Virus record (IMG/VR): IMGVR_UViG_3300040801_001333
Location: 1 to 27,813 of that record
Length of the DNA: 27,813 nucleotides
From: a virus
Strand: one strand, 5' to 3'
Positions 1 through 6,850 of the stretch are shown piece after piece (the stretch's first letter is position 1; the number at the start of each line of letters is the position of its first letter). The position numbers and the translations under genes are program-made. Under the pieces are notes generated by a model. The model saw only the letters and a list, made by a program, of their open reading frames with translations. It did no database searches and was not told the DNA's origin.

Positions 1-95
1 TCGCTGTTGGTGCTGCTTACGGGCTTTACTACTTGCGCCAATGGCTACGTTACCGAACACTGAAGCGACATCACGATAAGAGGATTGTCAGGTGA
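1..95 (+). CDS. C-terminal end of an unknown protein (5' cut by window)
   Basis: An open frame enters at the left edge (first whole codon at base 3) and stops with TGA at 93-95. The visible 30 residues are a short hydrophobic, aromatic stretch (AVGAAYGLYYL) followed by a strongly basic tail rich in Arg, Lys and His, as at the cytoplasmic end of a membrane protein. The TGA overlaps the GTG start of the next gene (GTGA, 92-95), which is why this frame was chosen over the other two. The position next to a lipoprotein and a holin-like gene makes a lysis or membrane protein plausible, but the visible part identifies no family. Confidence 0.4.
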   Translation, partial: AVGAAYGLYYLRQWLRYRTLKRHHDKRIVR

Positions 96-481
96 ACAGG
101 CTCGTCTGCCTAACTCCTTTCTTCCTAACAGGTTGCCTCACTAACCCGCCGCAGATGCCGATTCTCACTTGCGCGGGTGAATGTACCTACTACGGCCCAC
201 CACAGCGCAACCCGAACGTGGAGATGGCCGAAGTCTTGACAGGCGGAGTGGTGAAGATGGCCCTCGGGCTAGCGAACGCGAGTGTGTTGAAGAAGGCGTT
301 TGATGGGAATAGTAGCAATAACACTATCGAGCGCACCACCAACAACTCAATTACTGACCGGTCTGCTGTCTCGGATATTAGTAATAGCGAGTCGGTTAGT
401 AGTGAGTCGGTTAGTAATACCTTTATCAGCGATACGAGTTCCACCAACGTATCCTCTTCCATGATTTCAACAGGGGAGTGA
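92..481 (+). CDS. Small secreted lipoprotein with Ser/Asn-rich tail
   Basis: This 129-aa protein starts at GTG 92, supported by AAGAGG at 78-83 with 8 nt spacing and by stop/start overlap with the previous gene. The N-terminus is a very short lipoprotein signal: MNR, a hydrophobic stretch, then the lipobox LTGC with the lipidated Cys at residue 15. A middle part (about 45-70) is mildly hydrophobic, and the last 55 residues are almost all Ser, Asn, Thr and acidic residues, likely disordered. The tail contains a tandem pentapeptide (ESVSS, ESVSN). Next to a holin-like gene it could belong to the lysis set, for instance as an outer-membrane spanin component, but it lacks the proline-rich character of typical Rz1 and has no C-terminal membrane helix. 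Lipoprotein nature is well supported; function is inferred. Confidence 0.7.
   Translation: MNRLVCLTPFFLTGCLTNPPQMPILTCAGECTYYGPPQRNPNVEMAEVLTGGVVKMALGLANASVLKKAFDGNSSNNTIERTTNNSITDRSAVSDISNSESVSSESVSNTFISDTSSTNVSSSMISTGE
389..418 (+). repeat. Tandem 15-bp direct repeat inside the lipoprotein gene
   Basis: Two adjacent 15-bp units, GAGTCGGTTAGTAGT (389-403) and GAGTCGGTTAGTAAT (404-418), differ at one base. They encode ESVSS and ESVSN in the Ser-rich tail. The unit is a multiple of three, so gain or loss of copies keeps the frame. Confidence 0.85.
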
Positions 482-488
482 GGAAGAA

Positions 489-582
489 AACGAGCGAAGC
501 GAGGCGCTATTACAAAAACCATAGAACGAGCGAAGCGAGGCGCTACAACAATCGCTCGTAGGTTTACGCGAAGCGAGGCGCT
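489..582 (+). repeat. Three copies of a GC-rich short repeat, upstream block
   Basis: The 20-mer AACGAGCGAAGCGAGGCGCT is present exactly at 489-508 and 525-544. A third copy at 566-582 keeps its last 14 bases (GCGAAGCGAGGCGC plus T) with a changed left end. Copy starts are about 36-38 bases apart, separated by AT-rich spacers. Each copy can form a small AGCG-AGG-CGCT stem. Copy 2 can also pair over 8 bp (526-533 with 552-559, ACGAGCGA/TCGCTCGT). The block lies directly after the lipoprotein stop codon. The same element recurs at 3496-3571 after the large terminase gene. Its function is unknown; a transcript-processing or regulatory role is inference. Confidence 0.85.
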
Positions 583-651
583 GGATGGAATAAATTAACC
601 TATACCGGATTAAGGAAAACCATAGACCCTAGAACCTCCTGGAGAACCAAG
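583..651 (+). promoter_or_regulatory. Leader upstream of the holin-like gene, related to the portal leader
   Basis: After the last repeat copy comes ATGGAATAAATTAACC, then CCATAG (620-625), then ACCTCCTGGAGAACC before the ATG at 652. The portal leader (3572-3622) has the same series: GTGGAATTACC, CCATAG (3583-3588) and ACCTTCTGGAACCC. GGAG at 641-644 is a good ribosome binding site with 7 nt spacing. The shared order of motifs suggests two copies of one ancestral regulatory segment; whether it holds a promoter cannot be seen. Confidence 0.45.
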
Positions 652-894
652 ATGCAAGATGAAATGCTCCCGCCCAAACCGTGGTGGCTGTCTCGTGGTA
701 TTGTAGGGCCGGTTATTGCGGCCACTGCGATGGGGGCGCAGGCCGTGGGTGTTGACGCTGACGTATCAACCCTACTCAACGGAGCGCTGGATTTTCTTAT
801 GGTAGCTGGCATTGCGCTGGGCTGGTGGGGCCGCGTTGAGGCGAAAGCTCCGATTGATATGAGCAAAATCTTTCCGGGTATCTCTTTGCATTGA
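652..894 (+). CDS. Holin-like small membrane protein
   Basis: An 80-aa protein with two predicted membrane segments (about residues 16-34 and 43-61), a short acidic turn between them (DADV), an N-terminal KPWWLSR motif and a C-terminal GRVEA. The pattern 'KPWW-S-R / hydrophobic / D-D / hydrophobic / G-R-A' is seen in a common group of small phage proteins annotated as holins or putative membrane proteins. A holin would form lesions in the inner membrane at the end of infection. The start is supported by GGAG 7 nt upstream, and the stop overlaps the next gene's ATG (TGATG, 892-896). Membrane topology is clear; the holin role is inferred from size, topology and position beside the lipoprotein gene. 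Confidence 0.6.
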   Translation: MQDEMLPPKPWWLSRGIVGPVIAATAMGAQAVGVDADVSTLLNGALDFLMVAGIALGWWGRVEAKAPIDMSKIFPGISLH

Positions 895-1307
895 TGTCTT
901 CCGCTCCGGTCTCTCTCCTTCCGCCGCCGCACTTCCTCCCGGAGCCTTCCACTCCGGCGCAGAAACTTGGGCTGCGGTATGAGAGACGGGTCGGAAAGGT
1001 GCTCGCAAAAGAAGCCGCTTCTTTGGGATGGACCTTCTGGGATCATCCCTGGATCGGTAACGATCTTACTATTCGGCAGCCCGATTTCGTACTCATCTCT
1101 CCTTCCGGGGGCGCGCTTGTGGCAGAGGTTAAACTTACATGGGTAGATACGCAGGCGCAACTGGAGGAATACTGTTCTCTTCTGGCCTGTATGGAATTAG
1201 CTCCTATCCCGTTCTCTATCTGTCGCAATCTCACACCTGAGACGCCAAACATTATCTCAGACCTCTTTTCGGTTTACCCTAGCGCTGTGTGGCACTTATG
1301 GCTGTAA
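894..1307 (+). CDS. PD-(D/E)XK nuclease-like protein
   Basis: A 137-aa protein starting at ATG 894 (TGATG overlap; a TTG at 891 would add one residue). It shows the sequence signature of a small PD-(D/E)XK nuclease: P63-D64 followed by a hydrophobic strand, then after 13 residues a strand ending E78-V79-K80, preceded by a helix with the sequence GLRYERRVGKVL (about residues 27-38). Resolvases, restriction-type nucleases and phage recombination nucleases share this core, and the length fits a single catalytic domain. It overlaps the small terminase gene by 10 nt, so it is made together with the packaging enzymes. A role in branch resolution or end processing before packaging is inference. The first 25 residues are Pro/Ser-rich and probably disordered. 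Substrate specificity cannot be read from the sequence. Confidence 0.65.
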   Translation: MSSAPVSLLPPPHFLPEPSTPAQKLGLRYERRVGKVLAKEAASLGWTFWDHPWIGNDLTIRQPDFVLISPSGGALVAEVKLTWVDTQAQLEEYCSLLACMELAPIPFSICRNLTPETPNIISDLFSVYPSAVWHLWL

Positions 1308-1900
1308 GTAAGGAATTATTCTCCCGCGAGGTTCCTTTATGGCTCCGCCGGCCGGCTGACGTGACGCCGCCGAAGGGCGCAGAGGAGCTAAGGGACCGTA
1401 TCAACGAGTTCTTCGAGGAGTGCGCCGAGACGGCTACGCGCCCCACGGTTACAGGATTGGCCTTGGCCACAGGGCTTCCCGGCCCGACTTCCCTTCTCCG
1501 ACTCGGGCAGCGCCTACCCCAGCTCCGCTATATCATTTCCCGTGCCCTTGCCGCTGTGGCTTATGGGTATGAGGAGATGCTGGCTGAGGGTGTCGGCGGC
1601 GCGGGCGCTCAGTTCATGTTAAAGAACCTTCCCGACTTCGATCCTGACGAGCCCTCGGGCTCTGCCCCGGTGCAGTTCTTTAATGACCGAAAGGAGATCT
1701 TCCTTTCCGGCCATATCCACGGCGCGGCCTCGGAAGAGGACCAGGCCTCAGATCTGGACGCGATCGAAGCCTATGTGGAAATGATGAAGAAGCGTGGGCA
1801 GGTTGTTGCACAGGAAAAGCGAAGCGAGGAACAGCTTATAACGGAATCTCCAGTTCGAAAGAACTATGTCCTTAAGATCATAGGGCCGGCCAAGAAATGA
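1298..1900 (+). CDS. terS: Terminase small subunit
   Basis: A 200-aa protein (start ATG 1298; GTG at 1289 would add three residues) directly before and 4 nt overlapping the large terminase. Residues about 48-68 (RPTVTGLALATGLPGPTSLL) read as a helix-turn-helix, the DNA-recognition part of small terminases. The helical middle ends in AQFMLKNL (104-111), a segment typical of this family. The rest is charged and helical, as needed for ring assembly. Small terminases bind the packaging site and regulate the large subunit. The C-terminal part holds the codons KRSEE, encoded by a 12-base stretch (1818-1829) identical to the core of the intergenic repeat. There is no strong ribosome binding site, so translation is probably coupled to the upstream gene. 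Confidence 0.75.
   Translation: MAVSKELFSREVPLWLRRPADVTPPKGAEELRDRINEFFEECAETATRPTVTGLALATGLPGPTSLLRLGQRLPQLRYIISRALAAVAYGYEEMLAEGVGGAGAQFMLKNLPDFDPDEPSGSAPVQFFNDRKEIFLSGHIHGAASEEDQASDLDAIEAYVEMMKKRGQVVAQEKRSEEQLITESPVRKNYVLKIIGPAKK
1818..1829 (+). repeat. Repeat-core fragment inside the small terminase gene
   Basis: AGCGAAGCGAGG here is identical to 12 consecutive bases in the middle of the intergenic repeat. It is read in frame as part of KRSEE. It could be chance, since the motif is purine-rich, or a degenerate copy that entered the coding region. Confidence 0.5.
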
Positions 1901-3495
1901 GCGTTCCATTCGACTGGTCCTCTCCTGACTACGCGCCGATCTTAGCGGAACGTATGGAGGCGCTCCAGCGCATCCGAGCCAACCCCTCGTCTATTCCGAA
2001 GCTTAAGGAATACTATTCTACCCACTGGGTAGACTTTATTAATGATTGGGGTATGACCTATGATCCGCGAAAGCAAAAGGACAAGTACACCCCGTTTCTA
2101 CTCTTTCCTCGACAGGAAGCCTTTATCCAGTGGGTTTATGACCTTTACGCCTCCGGCCGCCGCGGGCTAGGAGAGAAGTCTCGTGATGTAGGCTTTACCT
2201 GGCTTTGCGCCGCTGCGGCCTCATGCGTGTGGCTTTTCTATCCCAACTCGGTGGTGGGCTTCGGGTCTAGGAAAAAAGAACTTGTAGATAATGGCGAGTC
2301 TGACCCGGACTCTATCTTTTGGAAGGTTCGCACATTTATCGACTACCTCCCGTCTGACTTCCTTCCGCCTTCCCACACCTCCGGGCGCAAGTGGGGCACA
2401 GTCCCGAATCCCGGTAATCGCTCTGTAATCAAGGGAGAGATTGGCGACGAGATCGGGCGCGGCGGTCGTGCCGGGCTTTACATTGTAGATGAGTTTGCGC
2501 ATTTGGAGCACCCGGACATGGCGGAGTCTGCGCTTTCCGCCAACACGGACTGCCGGATTTATATCTCTACTGTTAATGGAGTGGGGAATCTCTTTTATCG
2601 ACTTCGCCATTTCCTGCCCACCTCTCAAATCTTCATCTTTGACTGGAAGGATGATCCACGGAAACGCCTTAATCCAGAACTAGAGCCGGAGCAAGAGCCC
2701 TGGTACATCAAGCAGAAAGAGGAACTGCTGCCGACTACCCTTGCGTCGCAGGTAGACCGGAACTATTCGGCCTCTGTCTCGAACACCCTGGTGGACCAAG
2801 AGAAGCTCGTGGCCGCAACGCGGGTTCGCCCTGGTACTATCCAGCAACCACCACAAACGGGCTGGCGAATCGGGGTGGATGCTGCAGGGATGGGCAATGA
2901 TGAGATTATTATTTGGTCCCGTAGGGGCCGGATTAACGTAGAGCCCATTACGTTTAAGAAGCTCGACGGGGTACAGCTTGCGGCCCAGATTGAGAAGCAA
3001 GTTCGACTTCTGCTCCGTACCGGCCCGGTGGAGCTTATTTCGATAGAGCGTGATGGCCCTGGCGGCTCTGCAGCGGACCAGCTCAAGTACGGTCCGTTTG
3101 CTTCTATTACGTCGGCTATTCACACCGGCGCGAAGCTTGCAGACGGGAAGCACTATAATTTGCGGGCGTACCTCCACACGCAAGCTACAGAATACATTGA
3201 GGAACTTCAGGTTTCTCTACCTGACGACTCGATCTTTATCTCGCAGGCCACCGCTATTCAATATGAGTACAAGGGCGGGCTTCTGCTGGTCGAGTCGAAG
3301 GACGATTACCGGGCGCGGTTCGCTATGGGGCGGAGCAAGGCCGAGAAGAGAGCGTCCCGCTCCCCCGACAGGTGGGACGCCTTCGTGCTGACGTTTACCC
3401 CAACCCGCGCCCGACCTATTAAGCAAGAGGCTCAAGCGATGTTCAGCCGACCTTCGCAAGGCTGGCGACCCCTGGATAGTGCGATGGGGTATTAG
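1897..3495 (+). CDS. terL: Terminase large subunit (packaging ATPase-nuclease)
   Basis: A 532-aa two-domain packaging motor. The ATPase half has a deviant Walker A, GEKSRDVGFTW (92-102), as in many phage terminases where the classic GKT is altered. Walker B is LYIVDEFA with D198 and catalytic E199, and the coupling motif is STVNG (224-228). The RNase H-fold nuclease half has three acidic metal ligands in the right order: D328 (IGVDAAG), D386 (ERDGPG) and D491/D494 (DRWDAF). The protein cuts concatemeric DNA and pumps it through the portal into the prohead. Length and motif spacing are normal and nothing is missing. It starts in an ATGA overlap with the small subunit gene (1897-1900). Its stop is followed at once by a copy of the short repeat. 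Confidence 0.95.
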   Translation: MSVPFDWSSPDYAPILAERMEALQRIRANPSSIPKLKEYYSTHWVDFINDWGMTYDPRKQKDKYTPFLLFPRQEAFIQWVYDLYASGRRGLGEKSRDVGFTWLCAAAASCVWLFYPNSVVGFGSRKKELVDNGESDPDSIFWKVRTFIDYLPSDFLPPSHTSGRKWGTVPNPGNRSVIKGEIGDEIGRGGRAGLYIVDEFAHLEHPDMAESALSANTDCRIYISTVNGVGNLFYRLRHFLPTSQIFIFDWKDDPRKRLNPELEPEQEPWYIKQKEELLPTTLASQVDRNYSASVSNTLVDQEKLVAATRVRPGTIQQPPQTGWRIGVDAAGMGNDEIIIWSRRGRINVEPITFKKLDGVQLAAQIEKQVRLLLRTGPVELISIERDGPGGSAADQLKYGPFASITSAIHTGAKLADGKHYNLRAYLHTQATEYIEELQVSLPDDSIFISQATAIQYEYKGGLLLVESKDDYRARFAMGRSKAEKRASRSPDRWDAFVLTFTPTRARPIKQEAQAMFSRPSQGWRPLDSAMGY

Positions 3496-3571
3496 AACGA
3501 GCGAAGCGAGGCGCTGCGTTGAGAACAAACAGCCCATAGTGTATATGGTAGAGCGAGCGAAGCGAGGCGCT
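3496..3571 (+). repeat. Two copies of the GC-rich short repeat, downstream block
   Basis: AACGAGCGAAGCGAGGCGCT is exact at 3496-3515, beginning on the base after the TAG of the large terminase. A second copy at 3553-3571 (GCGAGCGAAGCGAGGCGCT) differs at its left end. Both are followed by GCGT. CCATAG lies between them (3534-3539), as it does between copies 1 and 2 of the upstream block (519-524). The two blocks bracket the holin/nuclease/terminase cassette. Confidence 0.85.
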
Positions 3572-3622
3572 GCGTGGAATTACCATAGCCCTGTTTAATC
3601 ATTATTACCTTCTGGAACCCTT
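3572..3622 (+). promoter_or_regulatory. Leader upstream of the portal gene
   Basis: Contains GTGGAATTACC, CCATAG (3583-3588) and ACCTTCTGGAACCC before the ATG at 3623, the same order as in 583-651. The ribosome binding site is weak (CTGGA about 8 nt upstream). No convincing -35/-10 pair is visible. Confidence 0.4.
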
Positions 3623-5833
3623 ATGCCCTCCATTCCCCTTTCCCCGGACCAGCTTCAGAAATACACTCAAACTCTGTGCGGCGAACGCGAGATGGCGATT
3701 ATGGGCCGGCGGCGGGAGGGGCTGGATGAGGTCTGGCGGCAGGCGCGGCAGCAGTATAAGGGGATTGACGAACTCAACCAGCGCGGGCGGATGGAGAAGG
3801 GGGAAACACTAGACTCTTCTTTGTCCCCGTTCCGGCCCCAGGTAGATACCGATCGCTCGACGGTCTTTGTAAATATCACGCGGCCCTATACCAACGCGGG
3901 CACAGCTCGCGTGGCGGACATTCTTCTCCCTACGGGCAAGATGCCGTGGGAACTTCGGTCTACTCCGATCTCGGACCTCGAAACCATTAAGGGAATCTTG
4001 GGAGATCACCCAGTGCTGGCGGAGCAGGTTCTTCAATCTTACCCCTCGCTTATGGAAGATCCTGGGATAGTGGAGGCGGCGCAGACTGAAGCTTATAAGA
4101 TTATTAAGGACTGGCTGAAAGAGTCTGATTGGGCCGGTGTAGTGCGGCGGCAGATTATAGAGGCGGGTAAGGTTGGCACAGGTATTATCAAGGGACCGTT
4201 TCCTAAAGAACGGAGGGTCTCTGGGAAGGTCCAAGAGATTCTTTCTATCTTAATCTCGTTCCCTGGCACCCCTGAGTCTTTGGTTAAGCAGCTCGAAGCT
4301 ACGTTATTCTTCATTCCTAAAATTGAGAACATTAAGGTAGAAAACTGCTTCCCTGATCCCGAGTGTGGGACAGACATCCAAAATGGTAGGTACTTTTTCG
4401 AGCGGATTCCTGAAGTTACTCGGCGTCAGCTTAAGAACTTTATGGCAGACCCAAACTATATTTCCTCTGCTATCGAGAAATGCCTGGAAGAGGGGCCGAA
4501 GCGGCCGGGGGAAAAGGAAAACGGAACTAAACCTAAACGCCCGTTTGAGCTTTGGCTCCGAACGGGAGAAATTGAGGTGGACGCGGGAGAGGGAAAGAAG
4601 AAGTCCTTGGGTTTTGGAACCGTTACCTTGTGCAATGATAGGATTATTAAGGTAGCTCAGGCTCCACTGGAATCTGCTATCTTCCCCTACTGGATGCTCT
4701 GTTGGGAACCGCGGGATGACTCATGGGCGGGAATAGGTATCCCGGAGCAGATCGAAACTCCCCAGCGTGGGCTTAACGCAAGTGTTAGAGCTTTGATGGA
4801 TAACATGGGCTTCTCGGTTGGCCCTCAGGTCTTAGAACTCGATGGGATTATCGAACCAGTAGAGGGGGAGGACTGGAAGCTGCGGCCCTACAAGCGGTGG
4901 AAGGTCAAGTCCGGGCTGCCTGGGGTGGACGCGATGATGGAGGCCAAGAACGCGATGGGCTTCCTGGAGTTTCCTAACTATCTCGAAAAGATTATGCCGG
5001 TCATTCAGTACTGGCTTAAGATGGCAGAGGACACGACGGGGTTAAGTTTACTCCTTCAAGGCCAAGCTGTTACGGACGCGGTAGGCGTTTCTCAACAGCT
5101 CATGAACAACTCCACCACTAATCTCCGGCTGATTGTGAAGGAGTGGGATGACAGGGTTTGCCGGCCCATGCTGCAAGCGTTTTACGAGTGGGTCCAATTG
5201 TATGGGCCTGAAACGGCGCAGGGCGACGCAGTGGTAGAGGCTATTGGTTCGACTACCCTTATTGTACGAGAGCTTCAGCAGCAGGCGCTTCTGCAGATTG
5301 GGCAGCAGGTGCTCCAGCCGGTCTATGGTATCTCACCTTCTAAGTGGATGGAAACTTATCTAGAGGGCTTCCAGATTGACATTGAGCGGCTACGCCTAAC
5401 GGAGGAAGAGAGGCAAAAATTGGAACAAGCTGAACAACAGCCTGATCCGTCTATTCAGTCGGCTCAAATCCAAGCGCAGACTGAAGTATACAAGGCGGAT
5501 CTGAAGAAGGAAACGGACCAGCTCAAACTTGCACTGGAGGCACAGTTTAAGAACCTGTCTCTGGCACAGGCGCAAGAGGCGGCGGCGCTCGATGCGCAGA
5601 CTAAGCTTGCCACTACAGGGCTTAAGGGCCAACAGGACCTGGCGGCGCAACGGGAATCCTCAATGGCCCAGCTTGACGGGAAACGGATGGATCTGGAAGC
5701 TGATCCGGCTAAGGGTTCTCCTAAGCCCCAGTCTATGGAGCAGATGGAGATAGACCCGCAAGAGATGGACTCCTCTGGTCCACCACCTCAAGATGTGGAG
5801 GCGGCGCTAGCGGCGCTGGGCTTAAATGGATAA
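3623..5833 (+). CDS. Portal protein
   Basis: A 736-aa protein between the large terminase and the capsid genes, where the portal is expected. The length matches long podovirus portals, such as the roughly 725-aa portal of P22, rather than the 400-500 aa of siphovirus portals. The region around 478-510 (QAVTDAVGVSQQLMNNS, then a long helix with KEWDDRVCRPML) resembles the stem/crown helices of this group. Residues about 590-690 form a long Gln/Ala/Lys/Glu-rich coiled coil, consistent with an extended barrel inside the head. The C-terminus is acidic and Pro-rich. Twelve copies would form the DNA channel, bind the terminase, and later the adaptors. The stop overlaps the next gene by 8 nt. Confidence 0.9.
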   Translation: MPSIPLSPDQLQKYTQTLCGEREMAIMGRRREGLDEVWRQARQQYKGIDELNQRGRMEKGETLDSSLSPFRPQVDTDRSTVFVNITRPYTNAGTARVADILLPTGKMPWELRSTPISDLETIKGILGDHPVLAEQVLQSYPSLMEDPGIVEAAQTEAYKIIKDWLKESDWAGVVRRQIIEAGKVGTGIIKGPFPKERRVSGKVQEILSILISFPGTPESLVKQLEATLFFIPKIENIKVENCFPDPECGTDIQNGRYFFERIPEVTRRQLKNFMADPNYISSAIEKCLEEGPKRPGEKENGTKPKRPFELWLRTGEIEVDAGEGKKKSLGFGTVTLCNDRIIKVAQAPLESAIFPYWMLCWEPRDDSWAGIGIPEQIETPQRGLNASVRALMDNMGFSVGPQVLELDGIIEPVEGEDWKLRPYKRWKVKSGLPGVDAMMEAKNAMGFLEFPNYLEKIMPVIQYWLKMAEDTTGLSLLLQGQAVTDAVGVSQQLMNNSTTNLRLIVKEWDDRVCRPMLQAFYEWVQLYGPETAQGDAVVEAIGSTTLIVRELQQQALLQIGQQVLQPVYGISPSKWMETYLEGFQIDIERLRLTEEERQKLEQAEQQPDPSIQSAQIQAQTEVYKADLKKETDQLKLALEAQFKNLSLAQAQEAAALDAQTKLATTGLKGQQDLAAQRESSMAQLDGKRMDLEADPAKGSPKPQSMEQMEIDPQEMDSSGPPPQDVEAALAALGLNG

Positions 5834-6026
5834 GATACCCTTTACTACAGTTAATGGGCTGCGGTATATTGATCCTGGCCAGTTCTTGATATATTTGGAA
5901 AACCGTGCTAGGCTGTTAGCTGAAAAGACGGCAGAGCCTGGATTGGGTCAATCTAATACAGAGCTACTCCGCGGAGAGCGCACAGCGCTACTTCTACTCC
6001 ATCGTGAAATTAAAGAGGCCACGTAA
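5826..6026 (+). CDS. Small protein of unknown function between portal and scaffold
   Basis: A 66-aa mostly helical protein, start ATG 5826 inside the end of the portal gene, stop directly adjacent to the next ATG. No domain is recognised and there is no membrane segment or signal. The tight coupling on both sides says it is translated with the head genes. A minor head or assembly role is only inferred from position. Confidence 0.65.
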   Translation: MDKIPFTTVNGLRYIDPGQFLIYLENRARLLAEKTAEPGLGQSNTELLRGERTALLLLHREIKEAT

Positions 6027-6848
6027 ATGGCACAAGATACACTCCCCCAAGATGACTTTGAAGAAGGTTTGCCTGAAGGACAGGAGGGTTTTGACGACTC
6101 TTCTGAGGGTTCTTCTGAGGATTCCTCCTCTGAGGCGCTCCAGGCATATCTCCGCGACCTGAGTGAGGATGACGTTTACGATCGGCTTACTCAGGTTAGC
6201 GAGTTCCCGAACCATTTGCAGGCGCTCGAGTCCCGGCTCAGTGGCAACTTTGGTGAGTTCTCCAATCGGTTACAGGGGCTTGAGAAGTCCCTTCCCACTC
6301 AATCCTCTTTTGATTCCGAGGGGATTAAGAAGGTACTGGAAGAGTACGACCCTAAGCTAGCAGAACTTCTGGTTCCAGCGCTGCAGAATGCATTAAAGAC
6401 CTCTCCTCTTGACGAGAATACCCTACGTCCTCACCTGGAGCCTGTTCAACAGGCGATGCAGGGGTGGATGGGAGAACAGCTCGTCCTATCAGCCTATCCT
6501 CCCGAGGCATTGGCGGAGATTATTCCGCCCGTTAAAGACGGGAAGTTTGAGCCGCAGGGACAACGGCACAAAGACTTTGTTGACTGGTACTCGCAGCAGG
6601 GCTATCAAACCCAGCAATCTCTACTCTCCTTTGGCGCACCCTATATCCATGCGCTGCGGAAGTTTGAGAACTGGGAGCAGACCCGCAATCAGGACAGAAC
6701 TAAGGCGGCTGAGGGTAAGACTCAGCGTTTGGCTGGTGGGCAAATGCCTACAAGTCAAAACCGTCGTGTACAATCAGGTGGTCCGAAAACAGCTGAAGAA
6801 GCGTTTTTGGCTGCATTCCAAGAAGCAAGTTCTGAACTAGGTAGATAA
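6027..6848 (+). CDS. Scaffold-like acidic head assembly protein
   Basis: A 273-aa protein between portal and major capsid protein. The first 45 residues are extremely rich in Asp, Glu and Ser, followed by amphipathic helices (about 50-140) and a basic, Gln/Arg-rich end (about 225-273). An acidic helical body with a basic C-terminal tail is the usual build of phage scaffolding proteins, which bind the inner face of the capsid protein through the tail and leave after assembly. No protease domain is visible. Start: AAAGAGG 8 nt upstream of ATG 6027. The assignment rests on position and composition rather than a recognised motif. Confidence 0.65.
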   Translation: MAQDTLPQDDFEEGLPEGQEGFDDSSEGSSEDSSSEALQAYLRDLSEDDVYDRLTQVSEFPNHLQALESRLSGNFGEFSNRLQGLEKSLPTQSSFDSEGIKKVLEEYDPKLAELLVPALQNALKTSPLDENTLRPHLEPVQQAMQGWMGEQLVLSAYPPEALAEIIPPVKDGKFEPQGQRHKDFVDWYSQQGYQTQQSLLSFGAPYIHALRKFENWEQTRNQDRTKAAEGKTQRLAGGQMPTSQNRRVQSGGPKTAEEAFLAAFQEASSELGR

Positions 6849-6850
6849 TC

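Noticed and set aside
1-63. Frame 1 tail SLLVLLTGFTTC as a lipoprotein or embedded Rz1-like gene
   Set aside because: Only 20 residues are visible, the lipobox is imperfect (FTTC), and the alternative frame is directly coupled to the next gene.
489-582. Mini CRISPR array (three repeats 36-38 nt apart)
   Set aside because: The repeat unit is only 14-20 bases, spacers are about 16-20 bases, the third copy is degenerate, the same unit recurs elsewhere with different spacing, and no cas gene is present.
482-651. tRNA or structured RNA gene in the first gap
   Set aside because: No cloverleaf, anticodon arm or CCA end; the gap is explained by the short repeats and a leader.
600-1160. 186-aa antisense frame opposite the holin-like and nuclease genes
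   Set aside because: It spans two well-supported sense genes with coupled stops and starts; its product shows no family features.
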